64,000 bases of DNA from Gammaproteobacteria bacterium (GCA_028825335.1 JAPKAI010000001.1:1-64000); one strand, 5' to 3'; counted from the stretch's first letter, positions 16,542 through 26,715 are shown. Translations and numbers: made by a program. The notes: generated by a model from the sequence alone, not told the origin.

Positions 16542-18770
16542 ATGCTGAAAAAAACCTTATCCAGAACATTCATCGCCTTTCTTGGGCTTTTCGCGCTCGC
16601 GCCAGTCAATCTGGCCAGCGCCCAAGATCAAGCGCAGGTGGCAACCAATGCTTATTGGTGGCCCAATCGGCTCAGTCTCGAGCCGCTTCGTCAGAATTCC
16701 CTAGCCTCCGACCCTCATCGAGGCGAATTCAATTACGCAGAGGCCTTCGCAGGCTTGAATCTGCAGGCTGTAACAGCCGACCTAGAGCAGTTGATGACCA
16801 CGTCGCAAGACTGGTGGCCGGCCGACTTCGGTCACTACGGACCGTTCTTCATCCGCATGGCATGGCATAGTTCTGGTACCTATCGATCTGTCGACGGTCG
16901 CGGTGGAGCCGATGGCGGGATGCAGCGTTTCGCTCCACTGAATAGCTGGCCCGACAATGCCAACCTCGATAAGGCGCGCCTACTTCTATTACCAATCAAG
17001 CAGAAATACGGCCGTAATATTTCATGGGCTGACCTTATGATCCTCGCGGGCACGGTAGCTATGGATTCCATGGGATTCGAAACCCTGGGATTCGCGGGTG
17101 GACGAGTCGATGCTTGGGAGCCCGAAGAAGTGAACTGGGGCCCAGAGGGCGAATGGCTTGCGGCAGATCGCCGTAACGATCGAGGAGAGCTCGAAGGTGC
17201 ATTAGCCGCGGTACAGATGGGTCTCATCTATGTGAACCCAGAAGGCCCTGGTGGAAATCCTGATCCACAGGCGGCAGCAGATGCGATTCGTGAGGCGTTT
17301 GGCCGCATGGCAATGAATGATGAAGAGACAGTTGCACTTATTGCTGGTGGTCACACCTTCGGCAAGGCACACGGTGCTGCGCGCCCTGATGAGCATGTAG
17401 ACGTTGAGCCCGAAGCTGCGAGTATTGAGCAACAGGGCCTGGGCTGGAAGAATAGCTACGGCACAGGCAATGCAGGCGATACCATCACTAGTGGATTAGA
17501 AGGAGCCTGGACTATCGATCCCGCTGCTTGGACTCATAACTACTTACAAAACCTATATGGTTATGAATGGGTGCAGACTCGCAGTCCCGCAGGTGCGATT
17601 CAATGGGAACCGGCTGAAGGCGCAGCTTCAAGTCTGGTGCCAGATGCACACGATCCATCGAAGCGCCATGCCCCGATGATGTTCACAACCGACTTGGCTC
17701 TCAAGGTTGATCCTGGGTATCGCGCGATCACTACGCGTTGGTTGGAAAATCCAGAGCAGTTCGAAGATGCGTTTGCACGAGCCTGGTTCAAGCTTACTCA
17801 TCGAGACATGGGGCCAAATTCTCGCTATTTGGGCGACCTGGCACCAAGTCAAGAGTTTATCTGGCAGGATCCGATTCCTGTAGCCGAACATAATCTTGTT
17901 AGCAGCCGCGACGTGAGTCGACTGAAACGTGAGATCTTGGATTCTGGACTAAGTACGGCAGAGCTAGTTCGAGCTGCCTGGGCTTCGGCATCGACCTATC
18001 GCGGCACGGATATGCGCGGTGGGGCTAACGGAGCGCGCGTTCGATTAGCGCCGCAGAAGAACTGGTCAGCTAATGATCCGCAGGAACTGGCGCGAGTTGT
18101 TGACGTGCTAGGCACAATTCAGAGCGAGTTCAATGAGAGAAACTCGGTTAAACAGGTATCACTCGCTGACTTGATGGTTCTTGCGGGCAACGCGGCGATT
18201 CAGCAGGCGGCAGAGCAGGGTGGTCATAGTGTGGAAGTCGCATTTGTTGCTGGGCGCGGCGATGCAACGCAGGAAAATACCGAAGTTGACTCATTCGCGA
18301 TACTTGAGCCGACAGCTGATGGTTTTCGCAATTATTTCGCCGTAGGCAACTCGCGTTCACCGGCCGAAATGCTCATAGAGAAGGCTGCTTTGCTCAATCT
18401 GACCGTGCCAGAGATGGCGGCGTTAGTCGGCGGCATGCGAGCTCTCGATGCGAATACCGGGCAATCGAAGCATGGTGTCTTCACCGACCAGCCGGGTACG
18501 TTGAGCAATGACTTCTTCGTCAATCTGATCGACCTCAATGTAGTGTGGAGCAGATCCGCTTCCGAGGAAGGCATCTTTGAGGGGCGTGATAGAGCAACGA
18601 GTGAATTGAAATGGACGGCGACACCTGCCGATCTCATCTTCGGTTCCAATTCAGAACTCCGTGCGATAGCGGAATTCTATGCATCTGAAGACTCGAAGGA
18701 ACAGTTCGTGCAGGACTTTGTAAGTGCATGGACTAAGGTCATGATGCTCGATCGCTTTGACTTGATGTAA
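16542..18770 (+). CDS. katG: Catalase-peroxidase KatG, exported
   Basis: A full-length bifunctional haem catalase-peroxidase of two tandem domains. Active-site residues are present: Arg105, Trp108 and His109 in RMAWHSSG, the proximal haem ligand His271 in [10 protein letters not shown], and the Trp108-Tyr230-Met256 trio ([14 protein letters not shown]) that forms the covalent adduct needed for catalase activity. Numbering is one higher than in the mycobacterial enzyme. Unlike most KatG, it starts with a Sec signal peptide (hydrophobic core after MLKKTLSRT, cleavage near ASAQ), so it should work in the periplasm like the KatP type. A strong intrinsic terminator follows. It detoxifies hydrogen peroxide. 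Confidence 0.97.
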   Translation: MLKKTLSRTFIAFLGLFALAPVNLASAQDQAQVATNAYWWPNRLSLEPLRQNSLASDPHRGEFNYAEAFAGLNLQAVTADLEQLMTTSQDWWPADFGHYGPFFIRMAWHSSGTYRSVDGRGGADGGMQRFAPLNSWPDNANLDKARLLLLPIKQKYGRNISWADLMILAGTVAMDSMGFETLGFAGGRVDAWEPEEVNWGPEGEWLAADRRNDRGELEGALAAVQMGLIYVNPEGPGGNPDPQAAADAIREAFGRMAMNDEETVALIAGGHTFGKAHGAARPDEHVDVEPEAASIEQQGLGWKNSYGTGNAGDTITSGLEGAWTIDPAAWTHNYLQNLYGYEWVQTRSPAGAIQWEPAEGAASSLVPDAHDPSKRHAPMMFTTDLALKVDPGYRAITTRWLENPEQFEDAFARAWFKLTHRDMGPNSRYLGDLAPSQEFIWQDPIPVAEHNLVSSRDVSRLKREILDSGLSTAELVRAAWASASTYRGTDMRGGANGARVRLAPQKNWSANDPQELARVVDVLGTIQSEFNERNSVKQVSLADLMVLAGNAAIQQAAEQGGHSVEVAFVAGRGDATQENTEVDSFAILEPTADGFRNYFAVGNSRSPAEMLIEKAALLNLTVPEMAALVGGMRALDANTGQSKHGVFTDQPGTLSNDFFVNLIDLNVVWSRSASEEGIFEGRDRATSELKWTATPADLIFGSNSELRAIAEFYASEDSKEQFVQDFVSAWTKVMMLDRFDLM

Positions 18771-18799
18771 ATAGTAACCTTAGTACTAATCTTTATTGG

Positions 18800-18833
18800 G
18801 CCGGCGTTCTCTTTGAGCGCCGGCTTTTTTTTT
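18800..18833 (+). terminator. Rho-independent terminator of katG
   Basis: GCCGGCG (18800-18806) pairs with CGCCGGC (18818-18824); an inner CTC/GAG adds three pairs. A run of nine T follows at 18825-18833. It starts 30 bases after the katG stop. Confidence 0.93.
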
Positions 18834-18876
18834 GCTGTGTATTTTTTCAAGAGAATGCTGCTACTAACTTTGGCAC

Positions 18877-18914
18877 AAAAAAGAGCGGAGAGACTGGTTC
18901 AGTCTTTCCGCTCT
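18877..18914 (-). terminator. Rho-independent terminator of the TorF-like porin gene
   Basis: A 15-bp stem (18882-18896 with 18900-18914, one G-T wobble) with a 3-base loop. On the minus strand it is followed by a run of six T, opposite the A-run at 18877-18882. It lies 66 bases beyond the stop of the minus-strand porin gene. Confidence 0.92.
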
Positions 18915-18980
18915 CTTGGCTTCTCTCTACTAAGCACTAGCTAGGATGTTCTTGCCTGTGGGTGCGATTTATTCTAAATG

Positions 18981-19691
18981 CTATAGCTCTATGTCCAAGC
19001 TGTAGCCAACTACGAATTTAATGTCGTCGTTGTCTAGAGCGTCAGGGCCGGCATCATCCAGATCGGTGGAAGTGATCATGAAGCTGAAGCCATCTTTAGC
19101 GATAGAAACGTTGTAGTCCATGTAGTTGCCTGGTACGCCGTTGAAGGCCTCAGAGAAATCACCTTCGTGATGACCAATATGGAAGCCTAGGTCGACGCCG
19201 TTACCGATTGTAGTACCATAGTCAGCATACAGATAAGTTGCTTCGCCGAAACCGAAATCCTGGCCTGGACCTTCATCAGCTTCAGTATTGGTTAGCACGT
19301 TCAATCCAAAAGTAAATGGACCAATACCGATCGAGCCATACAGTTCGCCGAAGTCGAACTCGGCTTCTGCGTCATAGTTATAGTAGAGATAGCCGATGTC
19401 GTAGCTGATTCCGCCGGCCTCGCCGGCAAAGCCTCCGTAGATGTCATGCTCATATGAATACACATCGTCGGCAGCATAGCTTACGTTTGAAGCCCATGTG
19501 CCTACGTAGAAACCGCTGTCAGCCGCATAGTCGACTCCGCCGGAGATAGCGGCTTCGTTTACTGTCTGAGTAAGGCCGCGCCAGATGTAGTTGTTGGAGG
19601 CTGCGAAGTTAGCAGACCATTCATCTGCTTGAACGGTTCCAGCTGAAATAAAGAGTCCCGCCGCGGCGAGTGAAAGAATTCGTGAATTCAT
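18981..19691 (-). CDS. TorF-type putative porin (Gcw_chp family)
   Basis: The product begins with a signal peptide (cleavage after VQA), followed by SANFAASNNYIWRGLTQT, the conserved opening of the Gcw_chp/TorF porin family. It then has repeated beta hairpins with aromatic girdle residues (DIGYLYYNYDAEAEF, FGELYGSIGIGPFTFGLN) and a final strand FVVGYSLDIEL. At 236 residues it has the usual length for this outer-membrane barrel family, which is known mainly from gammaproteobacteria. It is a single-gene unit with its own strong terminator. Confidence 0.92.
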   Translation of the reverse strand: MNSRILSLAAAGLFISAGTVQADEWSANFAASNNYIWRGLTQTVNEAAISGGVDYAADSGFYVGTWASNVSYAADDVYSYEHDIYGGFAGEAGGISYDIGYLYYNYDAEAEFDFGELYGSIGIGPFTFGLNVLTNTEADEGPGQDFGFGEATYLYADYGTTIGNGVDLGFHIGHHEGDFSEAFNGVPGNYMDYNVSIAKDGFSFMITSTDLDDAGPDALDNDDIKFVVGYSLDIEL

Positions 19692-20223
19692 GTCTTGTAT
19701 TATCCCTTTGTTGATAGTGGTGGGGGGTGATCAATTCCACCCGTTACAAGGTATTGAGCAAGAGATGTGCCAAAAAAAAAGTCTTGGTTTCTGCACCATT
19801 GAGGGCGGCTGGGGTGCATATTCTAGCGAAATCGCCCTACATTGGTGCGTCAAAATAGTGCGTTGACTCGAAATGGGGCGGCGCTGGCTCTTGCTCTAGA
19901 TATTTAGAATGAAGGCCCAAAAAGCCCTATGCTAGCTCTGTAGTATTCGCGTGGTGCAGGAGAGCTATGCGTGGTTAGATGCTTCGCTAGCACAGGGGCC
20001 TGCTTGGACAAGTCGATGAAGATTAGGTAATTCAAACTTATTTCAATTTTGTTAAGAAAATATGTCGAATCCGTAATTATTGTCATTAATCTGTAATATT
20101 TTGAGAATAAAGTATCGGTCAACGAAAACAACCCGAATGAACGCTCACAGTAAGGGCGGTTTGCGCGATAGCATGAACTGTACAGAGTCTTAAAAAGAAA
20201 CCCTACTGGAGTCGAAGAGACCT
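19692..20223. other. Intergenic region between divergent porin genes
   Basis: About 530 bases with no convincing gene; a 75-codon minus-strand open frame (19904-20131) has no signal, homology pattern or good ribosome site. The region must contain the promoter of the TorF-like gene on the left. On the right it holds the Pho box for the OprO/OprP-like gene, annotated separately. Confidence 0.7.
20080..20097 (+). promoter_or_regulatory. Pho box (PhoB-binding site)
   Basis: TTGTCAT (20080-20086) and CTGTAAT (20091-20097) are separated by TAAT, giving 7-base direct repeats at 11-base spacing. The PhoB consensus is two CTGTCAT-like repeats with a 4-base AT-rich spacer; 12 of 14 repeat positions match. 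An AT-rich -10-like stretch (about 20107-20113) follows. The gene downstream is a phosphate-type porin, which supports the call. Confidence 0.75.
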
Positions 20224-21561
20224 ATGAGAAATCAAAATATTGTACTAATAGGCCAGTTGGTCGCCACGGGAGCATTAGTCCTTTCAGCTTCTGTTGCACA
20301 AGCGGCGGAGAAAGAGCTCTTGGACATTCTGTTGAGCAATGGAGCGATAACTGAGGAACAGTATGATGATTTGCTGGAGAAAGAAGAGCTAGAACAGCAG
20401 GATGTGGCTGAGATTAACTTCGGCGGTGGCAGCGGATTGAATGTCACTTCAGGAGATGGACGTTTCGAAGCAGAGATAGGCGGTCGCCTCCACTTAGATT
20501 ACGTGAACCATGATTACGATTCTCGAATGGGTATAAGGCCGATTAGCGGCACCGAGGTGCGCCGGGGTCGTATAGAGATAGACGGGGTGTTCGATAAGAA
20601 TTGGGGCTATGCCGCTGAATTTGATTTCGCTAGAAATAAGGTGGTATTAAAAGATATTAAGGCAGGCTATGAAGCTGATAGTGGCGCTACTTTCTACGTC
20701 GGGAATCAGAAGCAGCCGTACAGTCTATCTTTGGAAATGAGTTCTAATGATATTCCTTTCGTAGAACGCAGTGTTGATAACTTCTTGGCGGCGACGTTCA
20801 CAGATCGCGCGATCGGTGCACGCTATGAGAATAGCGGCAGCAACTGGTTCTTCGCCGGAGGCGTTTTCGGAGAATCTCTTAAGGAAGGTACAACTACAGG
20901 TGACGAAGGTTGGGGATCTTCTGCACGTTTTGTCTACTCGCCAGTTATCGAAGACAACTCCGTAGTGCATCTGGGTATTCGTGGATCTTATCGCGAGATG
21001 GATATAGCTACACCAACGTTAAGCATCAAAAATAAGACTACTGACTTCTCAGGTCTGAGCATCGTCAGCACAGGTGCGCTCGCAGATGCGGAATCTGCCT
21101 CTTTGTTCGGTCCAGAGATTGCAGCCTCGTTTGGATCGCTCTATTTATTCGCAGAACACACGACTACGCAAGTTGCTCGTAAGGGAGCTTCTACTCTGGA
21201 CTTTTCTGGATGGCATGCTGCTGCTTCTTGGAGCCTGACGGGGGAGAGTCGTGCAGCGCGCTACAGGATGAATGCAGGCGAATTTAAGAGCATCAGGCCG
21301 AAAAGTGATTTCGACCTGAGCAATGGAACATGGGGCGCGTTCGAAGTTTCGGCTCGCTATGCCACGATAGATCTCAACGACGGCGACATCCTCGGCGGTG
21401 AAGAGGATGCACTTTCCCTAGCTTTGAATTGGTACCCAAATCGCAACTTGCGCATTATGGCGGACTGGACGCGCATATTGGATACCGACGAATCCAACAC
21501 TGTGCGCATGTTCGCGCCGGACATGAACGTATTCATGTTGCGAACTCAGTGGAACTACTAG
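20224..21561 (+). CDS. Phosphate-selective porin O/P family protein
   Basis: An outer-membrane porin of the OprO/OprP family. The signal peptide ends AQAAE; the mature protein opens with a short helical LLDILLSNGAITEEQYDDLL segment, as in many members, then shows the barrel pattern: AEIGGRLHLDYVNHDYD, EVRRGRIEIDGVFDKNWGYAAEFDFA and the VGNQKQPYSLSLEMSSNDIPFVERS block typical of the family. The last strand is NVFMLRTQWNY, with an aromatic terminus. Expected role is phosphate or polyphosphate entry, and the Pho box upstream suggests induction by phosphate starvation. A TonB receptor follows after 239 bases. Confidence 0.93.
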   Translation: MRNQNIVLIGQLVATGALVLSASVAQAAEKELLDILLSNGAITEEQYDDLLEKEELEQQDVAEINFGGGSGLNVTSGDGRFEAEIGGRLHLDYVNHDYDSRMGIRPISGTEVRRGRIEIDGVFDKNWGYAAEFDFARNKVVLKDIKAGYEADSGATFYVGNQKQPYSLSLEMSSNDIPFVERSVDNFLAATFTDRAIGARYENSGSNWFFAGGVFGESLKEGTTTGDEGWGSSARFVYSPVIEDNSVVHLGIRGSYREMDIATPTLSIKNKTTDFSGLSIVSTGALADAESASLFGPEIAASFGSLYLFAEHTTTQVARKGASTLDFSGWHAAASWSLTGESRAARYRMNAGEFKSIRPKSDFDLSNGTWGAFEVSARYATIDLNDGDILGGEEDALSLALNWYPNRNLRIMADWTRILDTDESNTVRMFAPDMNVFMLRTQWNY

Positions 21562-21800
21562 ACGGTCCTACATGGTAGTTAAGCCCTAGACAGTCTATTA
21601 GATATCCCCTGGCGGGCAGTAATTCATCTCTGCGTTCTGCTCGCTGGTATGCGCAACACTCATCCTCTATCCCCGTACCCCGGCGATATCCACCTCAAGT
21701 GGCTGTATCGCTTGAGCTTGTATATAATTGTAACTAAGTTCAGAGCCGCTTCCTCAGTTGCTGCCCACTATTACTCGCGTTAAATTCGAAGCCCTCCATT

Positions 21801-23777
21801 ATGATTTCTCAAACAAGAGAAAATAAGATTTTGCCAAATCGAGCTGTGCTTCCTACGCTTCTTTTTCTTGTGTCCCTGTCACTTGCGCATACCGAGCCTG
21901 CGGTTTCTCAAGAAGAAGAGATAGAAGAGATTATTGTCACTACGACTCGAAGTCGTCGGAGTTTTGAACAGCAGCCAACCCGAATTGAAGTGTTAGGCTC
22001 AGAGGAGATGAATGAAAAGGCGAATATGAAGCCGGGTAATATTCGTATGTTGTTGAATGAGAGTACGGGCATTCATGTGCAGCAAACCTCGGCGACAAGT
22101 TTTAATTCCAGCATACGTATTCAAGGACTCGATGGGAAATACACTCAGCTGCTTCGCGATGGAATGCCTCTATATGGAGGTTTCTCCGGCGGCTTAAGCT
22201 TACTGCAAGTCGCGCCCTTGGATCTTGAGCAGGTTGAGGTCGTCAAAGGCTCGAACTCTACTCTCTATGGCGGTGGTGCAATCGCGGGGATTGTAAATCT
22301 CATTTCAAAGAAACCGGATGGCGAGTCCGAACGCTCACTCTTGTTGAATGGCACTTCGGCGGGTGGGGTGGATGCTAGCGGGTTCTTTTCAGGCATGAGC
22401 GGAGATGTCGGAGCTAGCCTTTTTACTTCGTACAATACTAGCGAGGCTTACGATCCTGCAGACAATGGGCTGAGTGCTATACCCGAGTTTGAACGATGGA
22501 CCTTTAATCCTCAGCTATTCTTCGAGGGCGAGAGAAGTGAACTTCGGCTAGGGCTAAGCGCGGTAGTTGAAGACCGCTTAGGCGGAGGCATTGACTTCAT
22601 AAAAGGGAGGCGTGATGTGCCAGCCTACTATGAAGATAGCTCGACCGAGCGCTTATCCACGCAATTAGAATACGTAACACAATTGGATTCAGGCAATGAA
22701 TTCGTGCTTCGCAACAGTGTAAATCACTTTGAGCGTGAGCTCGATGTGCCGGGGTTCTCTTTCTCGGGCACGCAGATCTCCAGTTTTAGTGAGGCGCACA
22801 TTGTAGGTGCTTCAGGCGCACTGGACTGGGTTGCAGGGTTCAATATCTGGACAGAAGATTTCGATCAAGAGGCAGTATTCAGCGGTTCCAGTTTGGACTT
22901 CAATAGTCAGACCGAAGGCGCGTTTGCTCAGGGAACTTATCTCCTCACAGACCGCTGGATAATTGAAGGTGGCCTGCGGATAGATCATACATCCGACTAT
23001 GGCAGCTTCATCTTGCCGCGGGCTTCGCTGCTCTATAAGCCTGCCTCTGACACGACGATACGAATCGGCGGCGGACTTGGTTACAAGGAGCCAACACCGT
23101 TTACAGAAGAGGCAGAAAGCATTCAGTACCGCGGAGTGTTGCCATTAGATATTTCGAATCTTGATGCCGAGCAGTCGGTGGGAATGAATTTCGATATCAA
23201 CAAGAGCTTAGAGATTGGAAGTAATCTGTCTCTGAATCTCAACCTTTTACTTTTCTATACGCGCGTGGCTGATCCTTTGCGTTTAATTCAGATAGATACG
23301 GATCAGTTTGCATTTCGCCAGCCGAACGACACTTTGGATAGCAGAGGTACTGAGATCAATGCGGTATTCAGATGGGATGATTTCAAAATATTCCTAGGCT
23401 ACACACATGCCGACGTGGAGGAAAATACAATTGGAGGTGTTGAAAGCGCTCCTCTGGTTCCAAAAGACCGGCTGAATAGCGTCTTTGTCTACGAGCGTGA
23501 AGACGACATAAGAATTGGTTTGGAAGCCTACTATTACGGAAGGCAGGAACTAACTAGTGGCGCCAAGAGCAGGGACTATTGGATATTTGGCCTCATGATC
23601 GAAAAGATATTCAGTGACAAATTCTCATTATTTATCAATTTTGAAAATTTTACAGACACCAGGCAGACGCGTTACGGTTCGATTAATAGCGGAACACTAG
23701 CGAGCCCGATATTTGCAGACATCTTTGCCCCTCTTGATGGCTATGTTGCTAATGGCGGAATTAAGTTGCGGTTCTAA
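21801..23777 (+). CDS. TonB-dependent receptor
   Basis: Complete 658-residue outer-membrane receptor. After the signal peptide comes a TonB-box-like EEIEEIIVTTTR, a plug domain (GNIRMLLNESTGIHVQ, SSIRIQGLDGKYTQLLRDGMPLYGG, VEVVKGSNSTLYGGGAIAGIVNLIS) and a 22-strand-type barrel ending in the canonical KLRF. Such receptors import iron chelates, cobalamin, sugars or other large substrates using TonB energy. The short plug and compact barrel resemble siderophore- or cobalamin-type receptors, but the substrate cannot be fixed. It lies after the Pho-controlled porin, so shared control is possible. Confidence 0.93.
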   Translation: MISQTRENKILPNRAVLPTLLFLVSLSLAHTEPAVSQEEEIEEIIVTTTRSRRSFEQQPTRIEVLGSEEMNEKANMKPGNIRMLLNESTGIHVQQTSATSFNSSIRIQGLDGKYTQLLRDGMPLYGGFSGGLSLLQVAPLDLEQVEVVKGSNSTLYGGGAIAGIVNLISKKPDGESERSLLLNGTSAGGVDASGFFSGMSGDVGASLFTSYNTSEAYDPADNGLSAIPEFERWTFNPQLFFEGERSELRLGLSAVVEDRLGGGIDFIKGRRDVPAYYEDSSTERLSTQLEYVTQLDSGNEFVLRNSVNHFERELDVPGFSFSGTQISSFSEAHIVGASGALDWVAGFNIWTEDFDQEAVFSGSSLDFNSQTEGAFAQGTYLLTDRWIIEGGLRIDHTSDYGSFILPRASLLYKPASDTTIRIGGGLGYKEPTPFTEEAESIQYRGVLPLDISNLDAEQSVGMNFDINKSLEIGSNLSLNLNLLLFYTRVADPLRLIQIDTDQFAFRQPNDTLDSRGTEINAVFRWDDFKIFLGYTHADVEENTIGGVESAPLVPKDRLNSVFVYEREDDIRIGLEAYYYGRQELTSGAKSRDYWIFGLMIEKIFSDKFSLFINFENFTDTRQTRYGSINSGTLASPIFADIFAPLDGYVANGGIKLRF

Positions 23778-23814
23778 AAAGGAGGCAGGGCTAGCGTTTT
23801 AAGCCCCATCCTCC
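23776..23814 (-). terminator. Terminator of the FMN oxidase gene
   Basis: GGAGG (23781-23785) with CCTCC (23810-23814) and GGGCT (23788-23792) with AGCCC (23802-23806) form an interrupted ten-pair stem. On the minus strand it is followed by five T, opposite AAAAA at 23776-23780. It lies between two convergent genes. Confidence 0.7.
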
Positions 23815-23836
23815 AGTAGTAGATTTTTACTACGAG

Positions 23837-25048
23837 TTAAAGTAGTTCCCTGCCAAGCCTGCCGCGCGGCACTCTGTAACCTGCATCCAGCACATAGTCA
23901 GGACCGATTGAGTCGATAGTCGGAGTGCCGCTACCACGCATAGTGATTAGTAATTCTCGATTCAGTAAGTCCAGCACTCGTTCAACGCCAGCCTGACCGA
24001 ACGCGCCTAGGCCGAAGCAGTAAGGTCTGCCTATACCAACCGCCGATGCGCCCATTGCTAATGCCTTATAGACGTCTGTTCCTCGACGAAACCCGCCGTC
24101 GACAACAATAGGTATCCGTCCGTTCACGGCAGCTACAATCTCCGGAAGGCATTCAATAGTGCCCCGGCCAGTTTCTGTAGCGCGGCCGCCGTGATTAGAA
24201 ACCCAAATCGCGTCTGCGCCAAATTGCACTGCCAGCGCCGCATCGGCAGCGACTTCGACGCCCTTGATGACGATGTTCATATCCGTAACTTCCTTCATGC
24301 GGGAAATAACGCCCCAGGTCATGGCTGAGTCAAACAGTCCAACGCCGCGCATATCCAAACCCTCGAACATTGGCTTGCCCTGTCCGGTGTGGCAGGAGGC
24401 ACAAATACGCGTATCCTCGCGGGTGAGCACCGCACTGGTCTCGGTGTTGCGGCCACCCGGCAGGTCGATAGTCAGGCAGACTGATGTGCAGCCCGCTGCC
24501 TCGGCTCTGGCTAACATGGCAACAGTGTATTCCCAGCGATTAGTGGGGTAGAGCTGGTGCCAGATGGGCGCGCCTCTAGCCTCAGCAACCGCCTCTACAG
24601 ATGTCGACGACTGCGTGGACAAAACCATATGGTGGCCTTTCGCTGCCGCCGCTCTAGCAGTGCCGAGTTCCGCGTCTGCATGGTATGCGCCCTGGCTACC
24701 TACGGGGCAGAGAAAAATAGGTGAGCTGGCTTCGCTGCCAAGGACGTTAACCGTTGTATCAGTTTGGCTGACATCAACGAGCCTTCGAGGCTTGATTTGA
24801 AATCGAGAGAAGCCTGCGCGGTTCGCTCGCAAGGTAAGATCGCTGTCTACACCTGTGGATAGATAGCCCAAATGTGCCGGAGGGATTCTCTCTCTTGCGA
24901 TAGCCTCCATCTCGAAAACGTTGATAACTTCCGAAGGGTCGGTAAGTCGCTGACCCAGCGTTTGTTCAACCTCTTGGGCGAAGGCCGAATAATTTGTGAG
25001 TAGTGGGCTGGCTGCTAGAAATTTAAGAAATTCTCGACGCTGGGTCAT
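23837..25048 (-). CDS. Tat-exported FMN-dependent alpha-hydroxyacid oxidase with CxxCH
   Basis: A glycolate/lactate-oxidase family enzyme. FLCPVGSQGAYHADAELGTARAA, the substrate Tyr167 in HQLYP, Lys262 in IKGV, and the SNHGGR motif with catalytic His286 and Arg289 are all present, and VVDGGFRRGTDVYKALAMGA binds the FMN phosphate. Two features are unusual. The N-terminus has TQRREFLKFLAASPLL, a twin-arginine-type signal, so the folded flavoenzyme is exported. The segment after the active-site loop holds CASCH (residues 216-220), a c-type haem attachment motif not expected in this family. GGAGGT lies four bases before the ATG. It oxidises 2-hydroxyacids to 2-oxoacids; the electron acceptor is unknown. 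Confidence 0.9.
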   Translation of the reverse strand: MTQRREFLKFLAASPLLTNYSAFAQEVEQTLGQRLTDPSEVINVFEMEAIARERIPPAHLGYLSTGVDSDLTLRANRAGFSRFQIKPRRLVDVSQTDTTVNVLGSEASSPIFLCPVGSQGAYHADAELGTARAAAAKGHHMVLSTQSSTSVEAVAEARGAPIWHQLYPTNRWEYTVAMLARAEAAGCTSVCLTIDLPGGRNTETSAVLTREDTRICASCHTGQGKPMFEGLDMRGVGLFDSAMTWGVISRMKEVTDMNIVIKGVEVAADAALAVQFGADAIWVSNHGGRATETGRGTIECLPEIVAAVNGRIPIVVDGGFRRGTDVYKALAMGASAVGIGRPYCFGLGAFGQAGVERVLDLLNRELLITMRGSGTPTIDSIGPDYVLDAGYRVPRGRLGRELL

Positions 25049-25287
25049 GCTGACCTCCGATTAAGCTTATTAGTTGGCAATGTGCTTTCTTTAGGATGGC
25101 CTAAAACTATCTAGGTTGGGCGCAGTTGTCCAGCGGCCCAAAATGGCTCGCGCTTTAATATGGCTTAGCCGGTCGCCTAACTGGCTGATATTAGGTAGAA
25201 TCTTGATCCCTCCAGGCCTATAAAGCAGCACGTTGACAAGGCTTGGTGTAATCAACATGTAGCGTAAAACTCGCGGACCCGAAAGAC

Positions 25288-26715
25288 ATGAGCAAGCGGC
25301 AGATCAAGAAACTACTAATCGCCAATCGCGGCGAAATTGCCTTGCGCATCGTCCGGGCATGCGCCGAAATGGATATTCGTTCGGTGGCCATCTATACCGA
25401 GCCAGACCGCTATGGCTTGTTCGTTAAGCGGGCCGATGAGGCCTATTCGCTAGGAGAGGAACCTCTTGAAGGTTACCTGCATTCCGCGCGAATAGTGAAT
25501 CTTGCCGTGGAAACTGGCTGTGATGCCCTCCATCCTGGCTATGGATTCCTATCGGAGAACCCAGAATTAGCACGGCTGTGTGAGGAGAAGGGCATCGCCT
25601 ATGTCGGTCCTTCTAGCGCGGTTATCCAGCGCATGGGAGATAAGACTGCGGCGCGTAAAGCAATGACGGCCGCGGGTGTGCCGGTAACCCCAGGTACTGA
25701 AGATAACCTCGCCGATGTCGCTGAGGCTCTAGTCGAGGCGGCACGCGTCGGTTATCCGGTAATGATTAAGGCGACTTCCGGTGGCGGTGGTCGAGGCATT
25801 CGCCGCTGCGACAGCGAGGAAGAACTGAAGAGCCAATATCCTCGAGTGATCTCTGAGGCTACTAAGGCCTTTGGTTCGGCCGAGGTATTTCTCGAGAAAT
25901 GTATTATCAACCCCAAGCATATTGAAGTTCAGGTACTGGGGGATTCCCACGGGAACGTGGTTCACCTGTATGAGCGCGATTGTTCTATTCAGCGTCGCAA
26001 TCAGAAGCTTATCGAGATTGCCCCTAGTCCGCAGATATCTGAAGAGCAACGACAGTATTTAGGGCAGCTCGCCGTGACCGCGGCGAGTTCGGTTGGATAC
26101 GCGAGCGCAGGTACGGTTGAATTTCTTCTCAGTGGCGAAGACATCTATTTCATGGAGATGAATACCAGAATTCAGGTGGAACATACGATTACCGAACAGA
26201 TAACCGGTGTCGATATTGTGCGCGAGCAGATACGCGTCGCTGAGGGCCGAGAGCTCAGCTATCGACAAGAAGATATAAGCTATCGCGGATATGCAATACA
26301 GATGCGTATTAATGCCGAAGATCCGAAGAACGATTTTCTTCCTTCGTTCGGCCGCATTACGCACTACTATGCACCCGGTGGTCCTGGCGTCCGTGTGGAT
26401 ACCGCCATCTATACGGGTTATGAAATTCCACCTTACTATGACTCGATGTGTCTCAAACTCATAGTTTGGGCTCTCACGTGGGAGGAAGTCACGGCGCGGG
26501 CAGAGAGGGCGATCGACGACATGCGTCTGCATGGTATTAAAACAACGGCCGCGTACTATAAACAGATAATTTCACATGAAGATTTTCAGCAGCCCGGGTT
26601 CGATACCAGCTTCGTAGTGGATCATCCGGAATTACTTAACTATTCCGATAAGCGCCATCCTAGCGAAGTCGCTTTGGCGCTAGCGGCAGCAGTTGCTGCC
26701 TATTCGGGCTGGTGA
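25288..26715 (+). CDS. pycA: Pyruvate carboxylase subunit A (biotin carboxylase)
   Basis: A biotin carboxylase: KKLLIANRGEIALRIVRAC opens the N-terminal domain, ATSGGGGRGIRR is the ATP-grasp glycine loop, and FMEMNTRIQVEHTITE carries the Mg and bicarbonate site. It carboxylates biotin using ATP and bicarbonate. The start is the first codon of this conserved opening. It is followed 37 bases later by a carboxyltransferase-biotin subunit with no accB nearby, so it belongs to a two-subunit pyruvate carboxylase as in pseudomonads, not to acetyl-CoA carboxylase. At 475 residues the length fits. The role is anaplerotic: pyruvate to oxaloacetate. Confidence 0.9.
   Translation: MSKRQIKKLLIANRGEIALRIVRACAEMDIRSVAIYTEPDRYGLFVKRADEAYSLGEEPLEGYLHSARIVNLAVETGCDALHPGYGFLSENPELARLCEEKGIAYVGPSSAVIQRMGDKTAARKAMTAAGVPVTPGTEDNLADVAEALVEAARVGYPVMIKATSGGGGRGIRRCDSEEELKSQYPRVISEATKAFGSAEVFLEKCIINPKHIEVQVLGDSHGNVVHLYERDCSIQRRNQKLIEIAPSPQISEEQRQYLGQLAVTAASSVGYASAGTVEFLLSGEDIYFMEMNTRIQVEHTITEQITGVDIVREQIRVAEGRELSYRQEDISYRGYAIQMRINAEDPKNDFLPSFGRITHYYAPGGPGVRVDTAIYTGYEIPPYYDSMCLKLIVWALTWEEVTARAERAIDDMRLHGIKTTAAYYKQIISHEDFQQPGFDTSFVVDHPELLNYSDKRHPSEVALALAAAVAAYSGW

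Noticed and set aside
19904..20131. 75-codon minus-strand open frame in the porin intergenic region
   Set aside because: Overlaps the Pho box, lacks a ribosome site, and has no signal or recognisable motif.
26059..26532. 157-codon minus-strand open frame inside pycA
   Set aside because: Antisense shadow of a well-conserved biotin carboxylase.
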